Below are positions 26,541 to 37,069 of a DNA stretch of 64,000 bases, piece after piece. Within the stretch, counting starts at the first letter, position 1. Each line of letters begins with the position of its first letter. Location of the stretch: NCBI RefSeq assembly GCF_003353425.1, contig NZ_QRAO01000001.1, positions 248,001 to 312,000 of the forward strand, written 5' to 3'. Source of the DNA: Marinirhabdus gelatinilytica. GTDB lineage: Bacteria; Bacteroidota; Bacteroidia; Flavobacteriales; Flavobacteriaceae. Below the pieces are notes generated by a model. That model saw nothing but the letters and a program-made list of their open reading frames with translations. It was not told where the DNA came from and searched no databases. The translations under genes and the position numbers were made by a program.

Positions 26541-28010
26541 ATGGAAACGCTGCTTAATCCATCCTGTAATACAGCTACATTAGCTCCTTACACCCCCACG
26601 GGACAGAACCCTTGGGATGTTTCAAAAATTAAACACGCGTACAGGCGTCTGGGGTTTGGCGCTACTATACTGGAGATTGACGATGCCCTTGGACTAACCC
26701 CCGGACAATTTATAGACAATATTGTAGATACTGCCGAAGCCCTGCCTCCCACTCCCGCACCGTTTTGGGCAAATTATGCCATTTCAAGTTTTGGTGATTT
26801 TGAAACGGAGAATGAGCAGTATATTTTCAATTGGCGTATACAAACAGGTAACGATATTATTGCCGAGCAATTAAGGGGACGTTTGGCCTTTTTCTGGATG
26901 AACCACTTTGTTACTGAAATAGAAAGTGTATTCTACGCTCCCTTTATGTATCAATATTACAACAAAATGCAAACCTTTGCATTGGGTAATTTTAGAGAAT
27001 TTACCCGTACCATGGGACTGGATAATATGATGCTCTTGTACCTCAATGGTTTTGAAAACACCAACAACAACCCCAACGAAAATTACGCGAGAGAACTTTT
27101 TGAACTTTTTACGCTTGGCGAAGGAAACGGCTATACACAACAGGATATCGTCGAGGCTTCCAGAGCATTAACGGGCTATAACCACTGGCTGGAACCCGGA
27201 GCCGATATTTACTTCGATGCCAGCACGTTTGACGATGGGCAAAAAACCATTTTTGGCCAGATGGGTAACTGGGATTATAACGATGTTATAGACATACTTT
27301 TCCAAGAAAAAGAAACTCTAATTGCAGCATATATCTGCGAAAAGCTCTACACTTTTTTCGTAAGTCCAACAGTAGACGCTCTTATTAGACAAGATATAAT
27401 AGCTCCATTGGCACAAACCCTGATAAATGCAGATTTTGAAATGGTCCCCATGCTCAAACAATTGTTCAAAAGCGAACATTTTTTCGATGAGCGGGCTTTG
27501 GGCGTGGTTATTAAAAGTCCTATAGATACTATTTATAATTTCACGACCGAAGGTTCCTTCTTCTACGATGATACGCTCATAGAAGCATTTTTATACTATG
27601 CGGGCTTAATGGGACAGGAAGTATACGACCCACCGGATGTAAGTGGTTGGCAGCGGGATGAAACCTGGATTAATGCCTCTACATTAACCGGACGCTGGCA
27701 GTTAATTGAACTGTATATTGACTATCTCTTCGGAAATGGTTACGATACAACTCTCGTTGACCTTGCAAGGGAACTTTCCAACGACAGTAATGACCCTGCC
27801 TATATTACAGAAGTGGTTATAAACCATTTTGTTGCAAAAGAATTGCACACCACAACCGATTATGATGTGGCAACCGACATCTTTAAATGGGAAGTGCCAC
27901 AAAACTATTACGACACAGGACAGTGGAACCTCAACTGGACCTCGGCAGCCTTTCAAGTTTCATTGTTACTGAAGCATATTGCAAGAATGCCCGAATTTCA
28001 ACTTAAATAA
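26541..28010 (+). CDS. DUF1800 family protein
   Basis: 489 residues. 'IKHAYRRLGFGAT' near residue 30, 'LRGRLAFFWMNHFV' and 'NENYARELFELFTLGEGNGYTQQDIVEASRALTGY' are diagnostic DUF1800 blocks, and 'PPDVSGWQRDETWINAS' is the C-terminal signature. No ordinary signal peptide is visible at the annotated start. These proteins are nearly always paired with a DUF1501 protein, as here (8 bases apart). The complex is exported and its activity is unknown. Confidence 0.9.
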   Translation: METLLNPSCNTATLAPYTPTGQNPWDVSKIKHAYRRLGFGATILEIDDALGLTPGQFIDNIVDTAEALPPTPAPFWANYAISSFGDFETENEQYIFNWRIQTGNDIIAEQLRGRLAFFWMNHFVTEIESVFYAPFMYQYYNKMQTFALGNFREFTRTMGLDNMMLLYLNGFENTNNNPNENYARELFELFTLGEGNGYTQQDIVEASRALTGYNHWLEPGADIYFDASTFDDGQKTIFGQMGNWDYNDVIDILFQEKETLIAAYICEKLYTFFVSPTVDALIRQDIIAPLAQTLINADFEMVPMLKQLFKSEHFFDERALGVVIKSPIDTIYNFTTEGSFFYDDTLIEAFLYYAGLMGQEVYDPPDVSGWQRDETWINASTLTGRWQLIELYIDYLFGNGYDTTLVDLARELSNDSNDPAYITEVVINHFVAKELHTTTDYDVATDIFKWEVPQNYYDTGQWNLNWTSAAFQVSLLLKHIARMPEFQLK

Positions 28011-28018
28011 CTAAGCCA

Positions 28019-29662
28019 ATGTGCCATCACGATACGTTCCCCAAGAAATCTGCTACCCGTGTAGATAAAAAAGAAGCTTCAAAAGAAGAGAAGCACATTC
28101 ACGATCAAGAACACGCCACCTGGAACCGTCGCTCGTTTATACAAGCCCTTGGATTGGTAGGTGGAGGAAGCATGATGCTTGGCTCTGCTGCTGTTTCGGC
28201 AACCAAGGCATCCCCGCTTTCTGTTGCCTTGTCTCAAAGCGAGAACGATAACATTCTGGTAATTGTAAGACTTAAAGGAGGAAACGATGGTCTTAACACC
28301 ATTGTCCCCAATTACGATTATGCTACCTATGCAAATTTAAGACCCACTATACGGCACCAACCAAACGATTTAATTAATCTAAGCCCGGATTTTGCCATCC
28401 CTGATTTTATGGAAAGCCTGGAATCTATGTGGGGTGACGGACAAATGAAAGTGGTTCATGGTGTTGGGTACCCGCAACAAAATTTGTCCCACTTTACCTC
28501 GTCAGACATTTGGGCGAGTGCCTCAACCCCAACTTATGAACCAACAGGGTGGTGGGGACGTTATTTTGAAGACCTATACCCAGATTATTTAACCAATCCG
28601 CCAGAAGTTCCACCAGCAGTACAGATAGGAAGTGTAGGAAATCTTGTTTTTGAAGGTTCCGAAAGTAATTATGCCTTTTCAGTAGCTAACATAGACCAAC
28701 TATCAAATATTGTAAACAACGGTGCTGTTCACGATGTTTTAAACCTACCAGATTGTGTATATGGCGATAAATTGCTGTTTATGCGCGCCACTACAAATAC
28801 AACATTTACGTATGCGCAGGTAATTAACGATGCCTATTTAGCTTCCAGCAATAACGCGAATTATACAACCGAAGAACTTTCAAAACAGCTTGCCTTAGTG
28901 GCCAGATTAATTAAGGGGGGGTTAGGGACCAAAGTATACATGGTAACCCTTAATGGGTTTGATACACACGCCAACCAGGAAATTACCCATAGAACACTTT
29001 TGGAAGATCTCTCAAATAGCATGAAAGCTTTTTATGAGGATATAGGTGCTGTTGGGATGCAGGACGAAGTGCTAACAATGACGATTTCAGAATTTGGTCG
29101 CCGTCCCTACGAAAATGGCTCCAACGGAACAGATCACGGTGCAGCATCTCCCGTAATGCTTTTTGGAAATGGCCTAAACGGTAGTAGTTTTGTAGGCGAA
29201 CACCCAGACCTAAGCAATTGGGACAATAACGACAACCTTATCCCTACATCCGATTTTAGGGATGTGTATTCCACTGTGCTTACGGACTGGTTCTGCCTTG
29301 AGCCAGGCGTTGTAAACGATATTCTATTAAACGAAACTTACGAAAACCTGGATCTTGGCTTCTCTTGCGAAAGTTTAAACACACCAGATTTTGGAGATGT
29401 TACCCGCTTTACCCACGTAGCAACTTACAATAACAACACCACCCATATTGAATTCAATATGCTCCATACGGCCCATGTGGATATAAAGCTTTACGATATC
29501 ATGGGTAAGGAATTAGGAACCCTAAAAAACGAGGTGATGTTCCCCGGAAAGCACAAAATAGATGTCAAAGCCACTATAAACACAAGACTGGCCTACGGGC
29601 AATATGTATACAGGATTGCAGTGGGAGGACAGTTTTATAGTCGTTCTATCTTGATAAAGTAA
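28019..29662 (+). CDS. DUF1501 protein with Tat signal and type IX secretion sorting domain
   Basis: 547 residues. A twin-arginine motif (WNRRSFIQALG, about residues 38-48) precedes a hydrophobic stretch, so the folded protein should cross the inner membrane by Tat. The central part is the sulfatase-like DUF1501 domain: 'VIVRLKGGNDGLNTIVP'-type start and 'TISEFGRRPYENGSNGTDHG' with probable catalytic/metal residues. The last 75 residues form a T9SS type A sorting domain ending in 'SRSILIK'. It is probably surface-anchored or secreted with its DUF1800 partner. Confidence 0.88.
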   Translation: MCHHDTFPKKSATRVDKKEASKEEKHIHDQEHATWNRRSFIQALGLVGGGSMMLGSAAVSATKASPLSVALSQSENDNILVIVRLKGGNDGLNTIVPNYDYATYANLRPTIRHQPNDLINLSPDFAIPDFMESLESMWGDGQMKVVHGVGYPQQNLSHFTSSDIWASASTPTYEPTGWWGRYFEDLYPDYLTNPPEVPPAVQIGSVGNLVFEGSESNYAFSVANIDQLSNIVNNGAVHDVLNLPDCVYGDKLLFMRATTNTTFTYAQVINDAYLASSNNANYTTEELSKQLALVARLIKGGLGTKVYMVTLNGFDTHANQEITHRTLLEDLSNSMKAFYEDIGAVGMQDEVLTMTISEFGRRPYENGSNGTDHGAASPVMLFGNGLNGSSFVGEHPDLSNWDNNDNLIPTSDFRDVYSTVLTDWFCLEPGVVNDILLNETYENLDLGFSCESLNTPDFGDVTRFTHVATYNNNTTHIEFNMLHTAHVDIKLYDIMGKELGTLKNEVMFPGKHKIDVKATINTRLAYGQYVYRIAVGGQFYSRSILIK

Positions 29663-29684
29663 TAACCAACATTTAATTTTTTAT

Positions 29685-29709
29685 AAAGCCTCCTGTTGGG
29701 AGGCTTTTT
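29685..29709 (+). terminator. Rho-independent terminator after DUF1501
   Basis: A 9-bp perfect stem (AAAGCCTCC / GGAGGCTTT) with a TGTTG loop is followed by T residues. It separates the DUF1800/DUF1501 pair from metG. Confidence 0.9.
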
Positions 29710-29744
29710 GTTTTCTATAAATGTTCCAAAGCATTTATATTGTT

Positions 29745-29752
29745 TATTTTTG
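29745..29752 (+). promoter_or_regulatory. -7 box TATTTTTG for metG
   Basis: A perfect TAnnTTTG element directly downstream of the preceding terminator, 36 bases before the metG ATG. Confidence 0.6.
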
Positions 29753-29788
29753 CAACTATTCTAGCGCTAACGGTTTTCAAAAATTACT

Positions 29789-31888
29789 ATGAAGCAAGAT
29801 CCTAAACGGTACACCATCACTGCCGCACTTCCTTACACAAACGGTCCCGTGCATATTGGTCACTTAGCTGGCGTGTACGTGCCTGCCGATATCTATGCCC
29901 GCTTCCAACGCCTACAAGGAAAGGACGTTGCCTTTGTTTGTGGTAGCGATGAGCACGGTGTTCCCATTACCATAAAAGCAAAAAAAGAAGGTATTACACC
30001 GCAGCAGGTCGTGGATAAATACCACGTAATCATTAAAAAAAGCTTTGAAGATTTTGGGATTACGTTCGATAATTATTCTAGGACTTCAGCAAAAATTCAC
30101 CACGATACGGCTTCAGAATTTTTTAAGAAGCTATACGAGGACGGGAAGTTTATTGAGGAAGTAACCGAGCAATTGTACGATCAGGAAGCCAACCAGTTTC
30201 TGGCAGACCGCTTTATCGTAGGGACCTGTCCAAAATGCGGTTTTGAGGAAAGCTACGGAGACCAGTGTGAAAACTGTGGAACCTCCCACAACGCGACAGA
30301 CCTTATAAATCCTAAAAGTGCAATATCGGGCAACAAACCTGTGTTGAAAGAGACCAAGCATTGGTTCCTCCCGCTAGACGAATACGAGCCATTTTTAAAA
30401 GAATGGATTCTCAAAAACCATAAAAAGGATTGGAAAACCAATGTGTACGGCCAGTGCAAAAGCTGGATAGACGACGGGTTGAGACCTCGAGCCGTAACCC
30501 GCGATCTGGATTGGGGCATCCCCGTTCCCGTAGATGGTGCGGAGGGGAAAGTACTCTACGTTTGGTTCGACGCGCCCATTGGATATATTTCTGCTACCAA
30601 GGAGTGGGCCCAGCGTGAGGACAAAGAGTGGGAACCGTATTGGAAAAGTGACGACACCAAATTACTTCATTTTATAGGTAAGGACAATATCGTTTTTCAC
30701 TGTATTATTTTTCCCAGCATGCTCAAGGCAGACGGGGGTTACATACTGCCGGACAATGTTCCTGCCAACGAATTTTTGAACCTCGAGGGCAACAAAATTT
30801 CCACCAGTAAAAATTGGGCGGTTTGGTTACACGAATATCTGGAAGAATTTCCCAACCAACAGGATGTGTTGCGTTATGTGTTGACGGCCAACGCGCCAGA
30901 GACCAAGGACAACGACTTTACCTGGACAGATTTTCAGCAGCGGAACAATAGTGAACTGGTGGCCATCTTCGGAAACTTTATCAACCGTGTGACTGTATTG
31001 ACGCATAAATATTACGAGGGTGTTGTACCAGAGCCATCAAGCTTTTCAGAAATAGACACACAAACATTAAACGAATTGCGCGCTTATCCCGCTGTTATTG
31101 AAAGCTCCATAGAACGCTATCGTTTTCGTGAAGCACAAATGGAACTGATGAATGTTGCGAGATTAGGAAACAAATACCTGGCAGACGAAGAGCCTTGGAA
31201 AACTATCAAAACTGACGAAGAGCGCACCAAGACCGTAATGTATGTCGCACTTCAAATAGCTACCGCCTTGGCAGTATTGAGCGAACCCTTTTTACCTTTC
31301 ACTTCAAAAAAGCTGAAAAATATCCTGAATGTCTGTTCGAGTGATGCGACGCAGGAGCATTGTATCGAGAACTCTTGGAAAGACATTCAAATTAAAGAAG
31401 CCCTCCTACCGCCAAAACATACCATCAACAAAAGCGAGCTCCTTTTCAGCAAGATTGAAGACGAGCAGGTGCAGCAACAACTTGATAAACTACAGGCCAG
31501 CAAAAAAGCGAATGCTGCTGAAAATACAACTAAAAACACCACTGTAATACCACAAAAGGAAATGATTCAATTTGACGATTTTACCAAACTAGATATGCGC
31601 GTAGGTACCATCCTAGAAGCCGAAAAAATGCCCAAGACCGATAAGTTGATGGTGCTGAAAGTGGACACCGGCATTGATGTACGTACCGTGGTTTCGGGGA
31701 TTGCCGAAAGTTTTACCGCCGAGGAAATCGTTGGCAAACAAGTAACCGTGCTGGTGAATCTTGCCCCGAGAAAACTACGAGGTGTAGAGAGCCAAGGAAT
31801 GATCCTGATGACCGAAGACGCAGAAGGGAAATTGGTTTTTGTGAATCCTGCAGTCCAAGGCGTAGCAAACGGTGCGCAAATAAGTTAG
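29789..31888 (+). CDS. metG: Methionyl-tRNA synthetase with C-terminal tRNA-binding domain
   Basis: 699 residues. The class I HIGH signature is in '[16 protein letters not shown]', and the KMSKS loop reads KISTSK. A zinc knuckle of four Cys lies between ([18 protein letters not shown]). The last 110 residues ('[20 protein letters not shown]' onward) are a Trbp111/EMAPII-like OB-fold that adds tRNA affinity and dimerises. It charges tRNA-Met with methionine. Full length, single gene with its own promoter. Confidence 0.97.
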   Translation: MKQDPKRYTITAALPYTNGPVHIGHLAGVYVPADIYARFQRLQGKDVAFVCGSDEHGVPITIKAKKEGITPQQVVDKYHVIIKKSFEDFGITFDNYSRTSAKIHHDTASEFFKKLYEDGKFIEEVTEQLYDQEANQFLADRFIVGTCPKCGFEESYGDQCENCGTSHNATDLINPKSAISGNKPVLKETKHWFLPLDEYEPFLKEWILKNHKKDWKTNVYGQCKSWIDDGLRPRAVTRDLDWGIPVPVDGAEGKVLYVWFDAPIGYISATKEWAQREDKEWEPYWKSDDTKLLHFIGKDNIVFHCIIFPSMLKADGGYILPDNVPANEFLNLEGNKISTSKNWAVWLHEYLEEFPNQQDVLRYVLTANAPETKDNDFTWTDFQQRNNSELVAIFGNFINRVTVLTHKYYEGVVPEPSSFSEIDTQTLNELRAYPAVIESSIERYRFREAQMELMNVARLGNKYLADEEPWKTIKTDEERTKTVMYVALQIATALAVLSEPFLPFTSKKLKNILNVCSSDATQEHCIENSWKDIQIKEALLPPKHTINKSELLFSKIEDEQVQQQLDKLQASKKANAAENTTKNTTVIPQKEMIQFDDFTKLDMRVGTILEAEKMPKTDKLMVLKVDTGIDVRTVVSGIAESFTAEEIVGKQVTVLVNLAPRKLRGVESQGMILMTEDAEGKLVFVNPAVQGVANGAQIS

Positions 31889-31889
31889 C

Positions 31890-32804
31890 TTGTTACAAAT
31901 AGCCTACCATCCCATCTACAAATATTCACTGCCAGAAGGACACCGTTTCCCTATGGCGAAGTATAATTTGCTCCCTGGGTATTTACTAAAAGAAGGTATT
32001 TGTACCCAAGAAAATTTTTTTGAGCCCGAGAAAATTCCAGCAAAGATTATTACACAGGTTCACACAAGAGACTACTACAATCGCCTGTTGGACTTGAAAC
32101 TTGACAAAAAGGAAATCCGCAAAATTGGTTTCCCACTGCGTGCAGATCTGGTAGATCGCGGGCATTATATTATTGGCGGGACCATTAAAGGCTGCCACTT
32201 TGCAATAGAAAATGGAGTTTCTTTAAACATCGCCGGCGGCACCCACCATGCATACGCAGATCGTGGCGAAGCTTTTTGTTTGCTGAATGATCAAGCTGTT
32301 GCGGCGCAGTATCTTTTGGACACCAAAAAAGCTTCAAAAATATTAATTATAGACCTTGACGTACACCAAGGGAATGGTACCGCAAAGATTTTTGAGCACA
32401 ATCCTTATGTCTTCACATTTTCCATGCACGGTGCCAAAAACTATCCTTTTAAAAAAGAAAAAAGCGACCTTGACATTGGCCTAGATGATGGTACGGGTGA
32501 TGAGGAATATCTTGAAATCTTAAAAAACACCCTCCCTAAACTCATTGAGAAAGTACAGCCCGACTTCATATTTTACCTAAGCGGTGTAGACATAATAAAG
32601 GGCGATAAATTGGGAAGATTGGCATGCACTTTAAAGGGTTGTAAGCATCGTGACCGTTTTGTATTTGAAACAGCCAAAAACCATGACATTCCTGTACAAG
32701 TGAGCATGGGTGGTGGGTATGCTCCCGCTATTGACAGCATTATTGAAGCACATGCAAACACCTATAAGATGGCGCAGGAGGTTTACTTCAGTTGGCAAAA
32801 ATGA
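31890..32804 (+). CDS. Histone deacetylase-like amidohydrolase
   Basis: 304 residues. The start is a TTG two bases after the metG stop; the next Met would remove the conserved 'YHPIYKY' strand. The tandem His GGTHHAYADRGEAF, the metal site IIDLDVHQGNGTA with Asp and His, and a terminal GGGYAP are those of class II-type HDAC/AcuC proteins. It probably removes acetyl or acyl groups from lysines or polyamines. Soluble. The substrate in this organism is unknown. Confidence 0.9.
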   Translation: MLQIAYHPIYKYSLPEGHRFPMAKYNLLPGYLLKEGICTQENFFEPEKIPAKIITQVHTRDYYNRLLDLKLDKKEIRKIGFPLRADLVDRGHYIIGGTIKGCHFAIENGVSLNIAGGTHHAYADRGEAFCLLNDQAVAAQYLLDTKKASKILIIDLDVHQGNGTAKIFEHNPYVFTFSMHGAKNYPFKKEKSDLDIGLDDGTGDEEYLEILKNTLPKLIEKVQPDFIFYLSGVDIIKGDKLGRLACTLKGCKHRDRFVFETAKNHDIPVQVSMGGGYAPAIDSIIEAHANTYKMAQEVYFSWQK

Positions 32805-32990
32805 GATAATCTACATTTTGGTGTCTATAACAAAATTGCGCCTTTTTTATAGATTGTTTATTCAATTCATAACCAGGACATTACAATAGATTCGTTGAAT
32901 ATCGCTAAAAATCTACTATAGAAAGGTGGGTAAATACCATATATTTATGCAACGCGTATTAACCATATTTACTATATACAACACTGTTTT

Positions 32991-34445
32991 ATGACTAAAA
33001 AAATATTCCTGTTCGCTTTCTTTGCCATTATATTCACTTCAGTTTTTTCGCAAGAAGCTGTTTTCAGTCTCGATAAGTTAGAAGACCGAAAAAAAGACCC
33101 TGAAGGCACCTCATTCTTGAATCTGCCGGGCACAGAGAAAAATCTAGTTTTGGTAAAATATAAAAAGGGAGTAGATGCCTACCTGTTGTCCCCAGATAAT
33201 GAAGTGGTTGCAAGTCTAGGAACCGACGATATACCAAGACGATACGATAAATTGGTAGGGCAAACAGTACAAGGCGATAAAATTAAGGTGTTTTTATTCA
33301 ATGCTTTAGGACGCTATGCGTCTCTTTTAATAGATTTCGATACCAATACGGTAATTGAAGATCAATTCAAGATCGATTTGGGGAAAGAGTACGTAATAGG
33401 CCACACTAGCCGAGGAGACAAGTTTTATATCTTTTCATTGCAAAAGAAAAGCTCTAAAATAAATGTTCACGTTATAAACCACAACGGTACTGTCGAGAAA
33501 AAGGAGATAGATTTTTCTTCACAAGTTTTTATAGATTTTGATGGAGACGAAGGTACGGTTTACGACATTGCCAAGGGTTTCTGTGTAAATGGCTTTAAAA
33601 CACTAGAGGCAGGAATTGTACAAACACAATATGCAAACCCATTGGAAACCACCAGCAAAGTTGTCAAACTATATACCGAACAAGACAACGTACGTATTAC
33701 GCTGGATCCGTATGCACACACATACGTTCTAAATGTATCCTTGAGAGATTTTTCCCATGACGTACAGGTTTACAAAAAACCCATGCTTAACGAAAAAGAG
33801 TACTATAGCAGAACAAAATCGTTATTGTTCAACGACGTTGTGTTACAGTTTATGGCAGATAGGGACAAAATGGAATTCATTGCTAAAGACAGGAAGGATA
33901 GAAGTGTCATAAAGTCTTATTCCATTAAGCAAAACGAAAAGCTTACCCTGGCCAACACTCCCATACTTATGGAGGGGGGCACCTACAATCAAAACAGAAA
34001 AAGAAGGATTGAAAGAACCAGTGTGTTCTTAAAGAAAGTTGTGAAAGGAGATTTGGGAATTTCGGCTGTAGAATCCGAAGGCAATTACCAAGTTACATTT
34101 GGGAGCACTAAGCCATTGCCCAACCCCGCAAGCGGTGGTTCTATGATGAATCCAATAGGTATGCCTAGCAGTCCAAACCCTATTGGCCCTTTGTTTTTCC
34201 ATTATCACGGAGGTTCTTTTGCTACGTACAGAAATTCAAAGTCGGTACATTTTGATGGATATTTCAACAAAAAATTTGAACACATTGAAGGAAAGCTTCC
34301 CGAACACGCCTTTAGAAAGATTGACGCTTTTTTGGATAAACTTAACCAAGAAGAGTTAGCAGAAACGGTAATAAGAACCGAAGACGGCTTTCTGTGTATG
34401 TATTACGATGAAGAAGCAGAAAAAATAAAAGGGTTACAGTTTTAG
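32991..34445 (+). CDS. Exported protein of unknown function
   Basis: 484 residues. A typical signal peptide occupies about residues 1-20 (ending FSQ). The mature protein is beta-rich and repetitive, alternating short strands with charged turns, possibly propeller-like in its first 300 residues. A Pro/Gly/Ser/Met-rich segment (about 380-405) precedes a final alpha/beta part. There is no lipobox, sorting tail or recognisable enzyme motif. It stands alone between HDAC and the convergent recQ. Confidence 0.65.
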   Translation: MTKKIFLFAFFAIIFTSVFSQEAVFSLDKLEDRKKDPEGTSFLNLPGTEKNLVLVKYKKGVDAYLLSPDNEVVASLGTDDIPRRYDKLVGQTVQGDKIKVFLFNALGRYASLLIDFDTNTVIEDQFKIDLGKEYVIGHTSRGDKFYIFSLQKKSSKINVHVINHNGTVEKKEIDFSSQVFIDFDGDEGTVYDIAKGFCVNGFKTLEAGIVQTQYANPLETTSKVVKLYTEQDNVRITLDPYAHTYVLNVSLRDFSHDVQVYKKPMLNEKEYYSRTKSLLFNDVVLQFMADRDKMEFIAKDRKDRSVIKSYSIKQNEKLTLANTPILMEGGTYNQNRKRRIERTSVFLKKVVKGDLGISAVESEGNYQVTFGSTKPLPNPASGGSMMNPIGMPSSPNPIGPLFFHYHGGSFATYRNSKSVHFDGYFNKKFEHIEGKLPEHAFRKIDAFLDKLNQEELAETVIRTEDGFLCMYYDEEAEKIKGLQF

Positions 34446-34525
34446 CATTATAAGATAACTGCCTTTGTTTTGTTTGAGATAGTACCAGTTTAAATTTGAG
34501 CTCATTGTGATGTCCAAATAAATTT

Positions 34526-36670
34526 TCAATCATCTAAGAACAACCCAAACTTTATTTTCCAATACGGCATCTGCTCTTCAAAATAGTCGAAGTACGGGCG
34601 CAATCCTTCAGCATCTTTTAATGCTTGTTTCGCTTTTTGTACTGCTGAAATTTCTTCGGAAGTAATGAATTGAGATAAGTCTATAGTATGGCCCAATTCC
34701 TTCATTTTCAAAAAATGACCATAGACCGTATTTTCTGAAATGCCCCTTTTGTTTGAAATCTCAGTAACCGAAAATCCTTTTTCAAATAATTGTAAACTAC
34801 GTTCATGGGTTGCTACTTTACTTTCCATCGCATCCTGGTGTTTGGCGATTACCTGTAAGAACACATCGGCATATTTTTCTAGTTTGGCGCGTCCTACACC
34901 GCTTATCTCAGCAAACTCAGCCACGGTTTTGGGTGTTTTTTGTTCCATATCTTCCAAGCTGGCGTCACTAAAGACAACATACGCTGGCACCCCGGCTTCC
35001 TGGGCCAATTTTGTACGGAGGGTGCGTAGTTTTTCGAAAAGGTCCTTGCGTTTTTTAGGTGTTTTTTCCTTAGTTAGCGCTACGGCTTCTGGCTGGGTAA
35101 GATCTGCGAGGCGTACTTTTTTACCCTCAAACAAAATCTGTTTTGCTGTTGGCGTAAGTACCAATCGTCCTTTTTCGTGAAACCAGACTTCCAACACACC
35201 CTGGTTTAATAACTGGATAACGTATTGCTGTAGATCCTTCCAGGGAATCTCCTTGGCAGCTGCAAAGGTTTTAATGTTTTGATATCCTTTTTCGAAAATC
35301 TGGGCATTTTGCGAACCACGCAGTACATCAATCACCATTCCCATTGCCTCTTGTTCCTGCAACCTCGCCACTGCCGAACATATTTTTTGGGCGATCACGG
35401 TACCATCAAAATACTTTGGCGGCATCTTGCAGATATCGCAATTGCCACAATCTTGGATTACGTGCTCCCCAAAATAATTGAGCAACGCTTTACGGCGGCA
35501 ACTCAACGCTTCGGCAAACTGCTGCATACGCTCCAGTTTTGCCAGTTGGAATGCTTCGGTGGCTGTGCCCGTGGCAAATTTGCGGAGTTGGACCACATCT
35601 GCAAAGCTGTAGAACATCAGTCCGTGGGCAGGCAAACCATCACGACCACTACGTCCAATCTCTTGGTAATACCCCTCAATATTCTTGGGCATGTTGTAGT
35701 GTATTACCCAGCGCACATTGCTTTTATCTATCCCCATCCCAAACGCAATGGTAGCCACGATGATAGGTATACGATCATTAACAAAATCTTCTTGGATCCG
35801 GCTACGTTCTTCGGCTTCAATACCGGCGTGATAGGCTTTAGCCTTATAGCCTTTTGCCACCAACTTTTCGGCTACTTTTTCGGTGCTTTTTCGGCTTAGG
35901 CAATAAATGATACCGCTCTGGTTTTCTTTATCTTTTAAAAACTGTAATACTTGTTGGATACGTTGTTGCCCGGGGCGGACTTCCATATACAGATTGGGCC
36001 TATCGAAGGACGATACAAATCGTTTGCCGTTTTCAATCCGTAATTGCTTCATGATATCGTCCTGCGTGGCACGGTCTGCCGTGGCGGTTAGGGCAATGAT
36101 GGGGGTTTGTGGAAATTCGTCCTGCAGCCTGCTCAATTGGGTATAGGCGGGCCTGAAGTCGTGCCCCCATGCCGAGATACAATGTGCCTCATCCACTGCA
36201 ATCAATGAGATTTCTGTTTTCTGAAAGTAATTGGTGAGATTCCACAAACTTTCTGGGGCTACGTACAGCAGTTGTAGTTGTCCTATCATCAAATTGTTTA
36301 GCACTTCTTCCTGTGCTTCACTGGGCTGACTGCTGTTATAGTAGGATGCCATAATTCCGTTTGCGTTCAGGGCGTCTACTTGGTCTTTCATTAAAGCAAT
36401 TAATGGCGAAATTACAATCGCTGTCCCTTCCAGTGCTAAAGCCGGCAACTGAAAACACAACGATTTCCCCCCGCCCGTGGGCATAATGGCCAAGGTATGT
36501 TCCCCTGCCAATACACTTTCAATTATTTCTTCCTGGTTTGGACGAAAGCTGTCGAAACCAAAGTGTGTTTTGAGGAGCTCCCTTCTACTACGCTTCCTTC
36601 GGCTCCGCTCAGGATGCTTATTAGGTTCATTTATTGATTGTGGAATTTGTGATGCATTTTGTTCTGACAT
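34526..36670 (-). CDS. recQ: ATP-dependent DNA helicase RecQ
   Basis: About 714 residues from the ATG at 36670; another in-frame ATG at 36736 lies deeper inside the upstream GIY-YIG gene. Walker A IMPTGGGKS, DEAH box AVDEAHCISAWGHD, motif VI YYQEIGRSGRDG, the four-Cys zinc site ending CGNCDIC, a winged helix, an HRDC domain (about 560-640) and a C-terminal HTH ('VTEISNKRGISENTVYGH') are present. It unwinds DNA 3'-5' in recombination repair. Its N-terminal 25 residues before the helicase core include a peptide encoded by a genomic repeat. Confidence 0.93.
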   Translation of the reverse strand: MSEQNASQIPQSINEPNKHPERSRRKRSRRELLKTHFGFDSFRPNQEEIIESVLAGEHTLAIMPTGGGKSLCFQLPALALEGTAIVISPLIALMKDQVDALNANGIMASYYNSSQPSEAQEEVLNNLMIGQLQLLYVAPESLWNLTNYFQKTEISLIAVDEAHCISAWGHDFRPAYTQLSRLQDEFPQTPIIALTATADRATQDDIMKQLRIENGKRFVSSFDRPNLYMEVRPGQQRIQQVLQFLKDKENQSGIIYCLSRKSTEKVAEKLVAKGYKAKAYHAGIEAEERSRIQEDFVNDRIPIIVATIAFGMGIDKSNVRWVIHYNMPKNIEGYYQEIGRSGRDGLPAHGLMFYSFADVVQLRKFATGTATEAFQLAKLERMQQFAEALSCRRKALLNYFGEHVIQDCGNCDICKMPPKYFDGTVIAQKICSAVARLQEQEAMGMVIDVLRGSQNAQIFEKGYQNIKTFAAAKEIPWKDLQQYVIQLLNQGVLEVWFHEKGRLVLTPTAKQILFEGKKVRLADLTQPEAVALTKEKTPKKRKDLFEKLRTLRTKLAQEAGVPAYVVFSDASLEDMEQKTPKTVAEFAEISGVGRAKLEKYADVFLQVIAKHQDAMESKVATHERSLQLFEKGFSVTEISNKRGISENTVYGHFLKMKELGHTIDLSQFITSEEISAVQKAKQALKDAEGLRPYFDYFEEQMPYWKIKFGLFLDD
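36597..36613 (-). repeat. Short interspersed repeat inside recQ 5' coding region
   Basis: Read on the minus strand it is CCTGAGCGGAGCCGAAG, 16 of 17 bases identical to the copy at 37070-37086 on the plus strand. Here it is translated in frame as part of 'HPERSRRKRSRRE' just before the RecQ core. The reversed partner lies next to ssb, so the two copies bracket the GIY-YIG gene as inverted repeats. Confidence 0.7.
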
Positions 36671-36942
36671 TCTGCTGCTTTTTCTAGAACTTCCGTCCAG
36701 TTCAAAATTAATGCTTCTTTCTTTTTTCTTGACCATTTCTTGAGTTGCATTTCTCTTAAATATGCTGAGTCCTTTGAGTGGTGTTCTTCAAAATAAACCA
36801 ATGCTAGCGGTAATCTCTTAGAAGTATAAACCGCTCCTTTCCCAATTAAGTGTTCTTTAACCCTTTTTAATACAGATTGAGTACTACCAACATAATAACT
36901 GTCGTCTGCACATTTTAAAATATAAAAATACCCTCGTGCCAT
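36631..36942 (-). CDS. GIY-YIG nuclease-fold protein (UPF0213-like)
   Basis: 103 residues. The motif is YFYILKCADDSYYVGS (the FYILK...YVGS form of GIY-YIG), followed by 'LKRVKEHLIGKGAVYTSKRLPLALVYFE', which includes the conserved Arg, His and Tyr. The downstream 'REMQLKKWSRKKKEALI' is usual for small single-domain members. These are widespread in Bacteroidota and structure-specific nuclease activity is presumed. The 3' end overlaps the recQ start region by about 40 bases. Confidence 0.88.
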   Translation of the reverse strand: MARGYFYILKCADDSYYVGSTQSVLKRVKEHLIGKGAVYTSKRLPLALVYFEEHHSKDSAYLREMQLKKWSRKKKEALILNWTEVLEKAAECQNKMHHKFHNQ

Positions 36943-36956
36943 AGTATATTGTAAAT

Positions 36957-36982
36957 TAAAGAGGGCGATGCATCGCCCTCTT
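36957..36982 (-). terminator. Perfect palindrome, likely terminator between ssb and the GIY-YIG gene
   Basis: A 24-base palindrome (AAGAGGGCGATG and its complement) forms a long stem. On the minus strand it is followed by TTAATTT, giving weak terminator character for ssb transcripts. Confidence 0.5.
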
Positions 36983-37069
36983 GCTATTAATAAGAAATAA
37001 TTTTGAGTATAGATTGTCTATCAGCCACAGACTGGGCAAATTGATAAAAAAATCAATCTTAACCCGCAG

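Noticed and set aside
34740-35899. Long reading frames on the plus strand inside recQ
   Set aside because: They are antisense shadows of the RecQ coding sequence, whose motifs are unambiguous.
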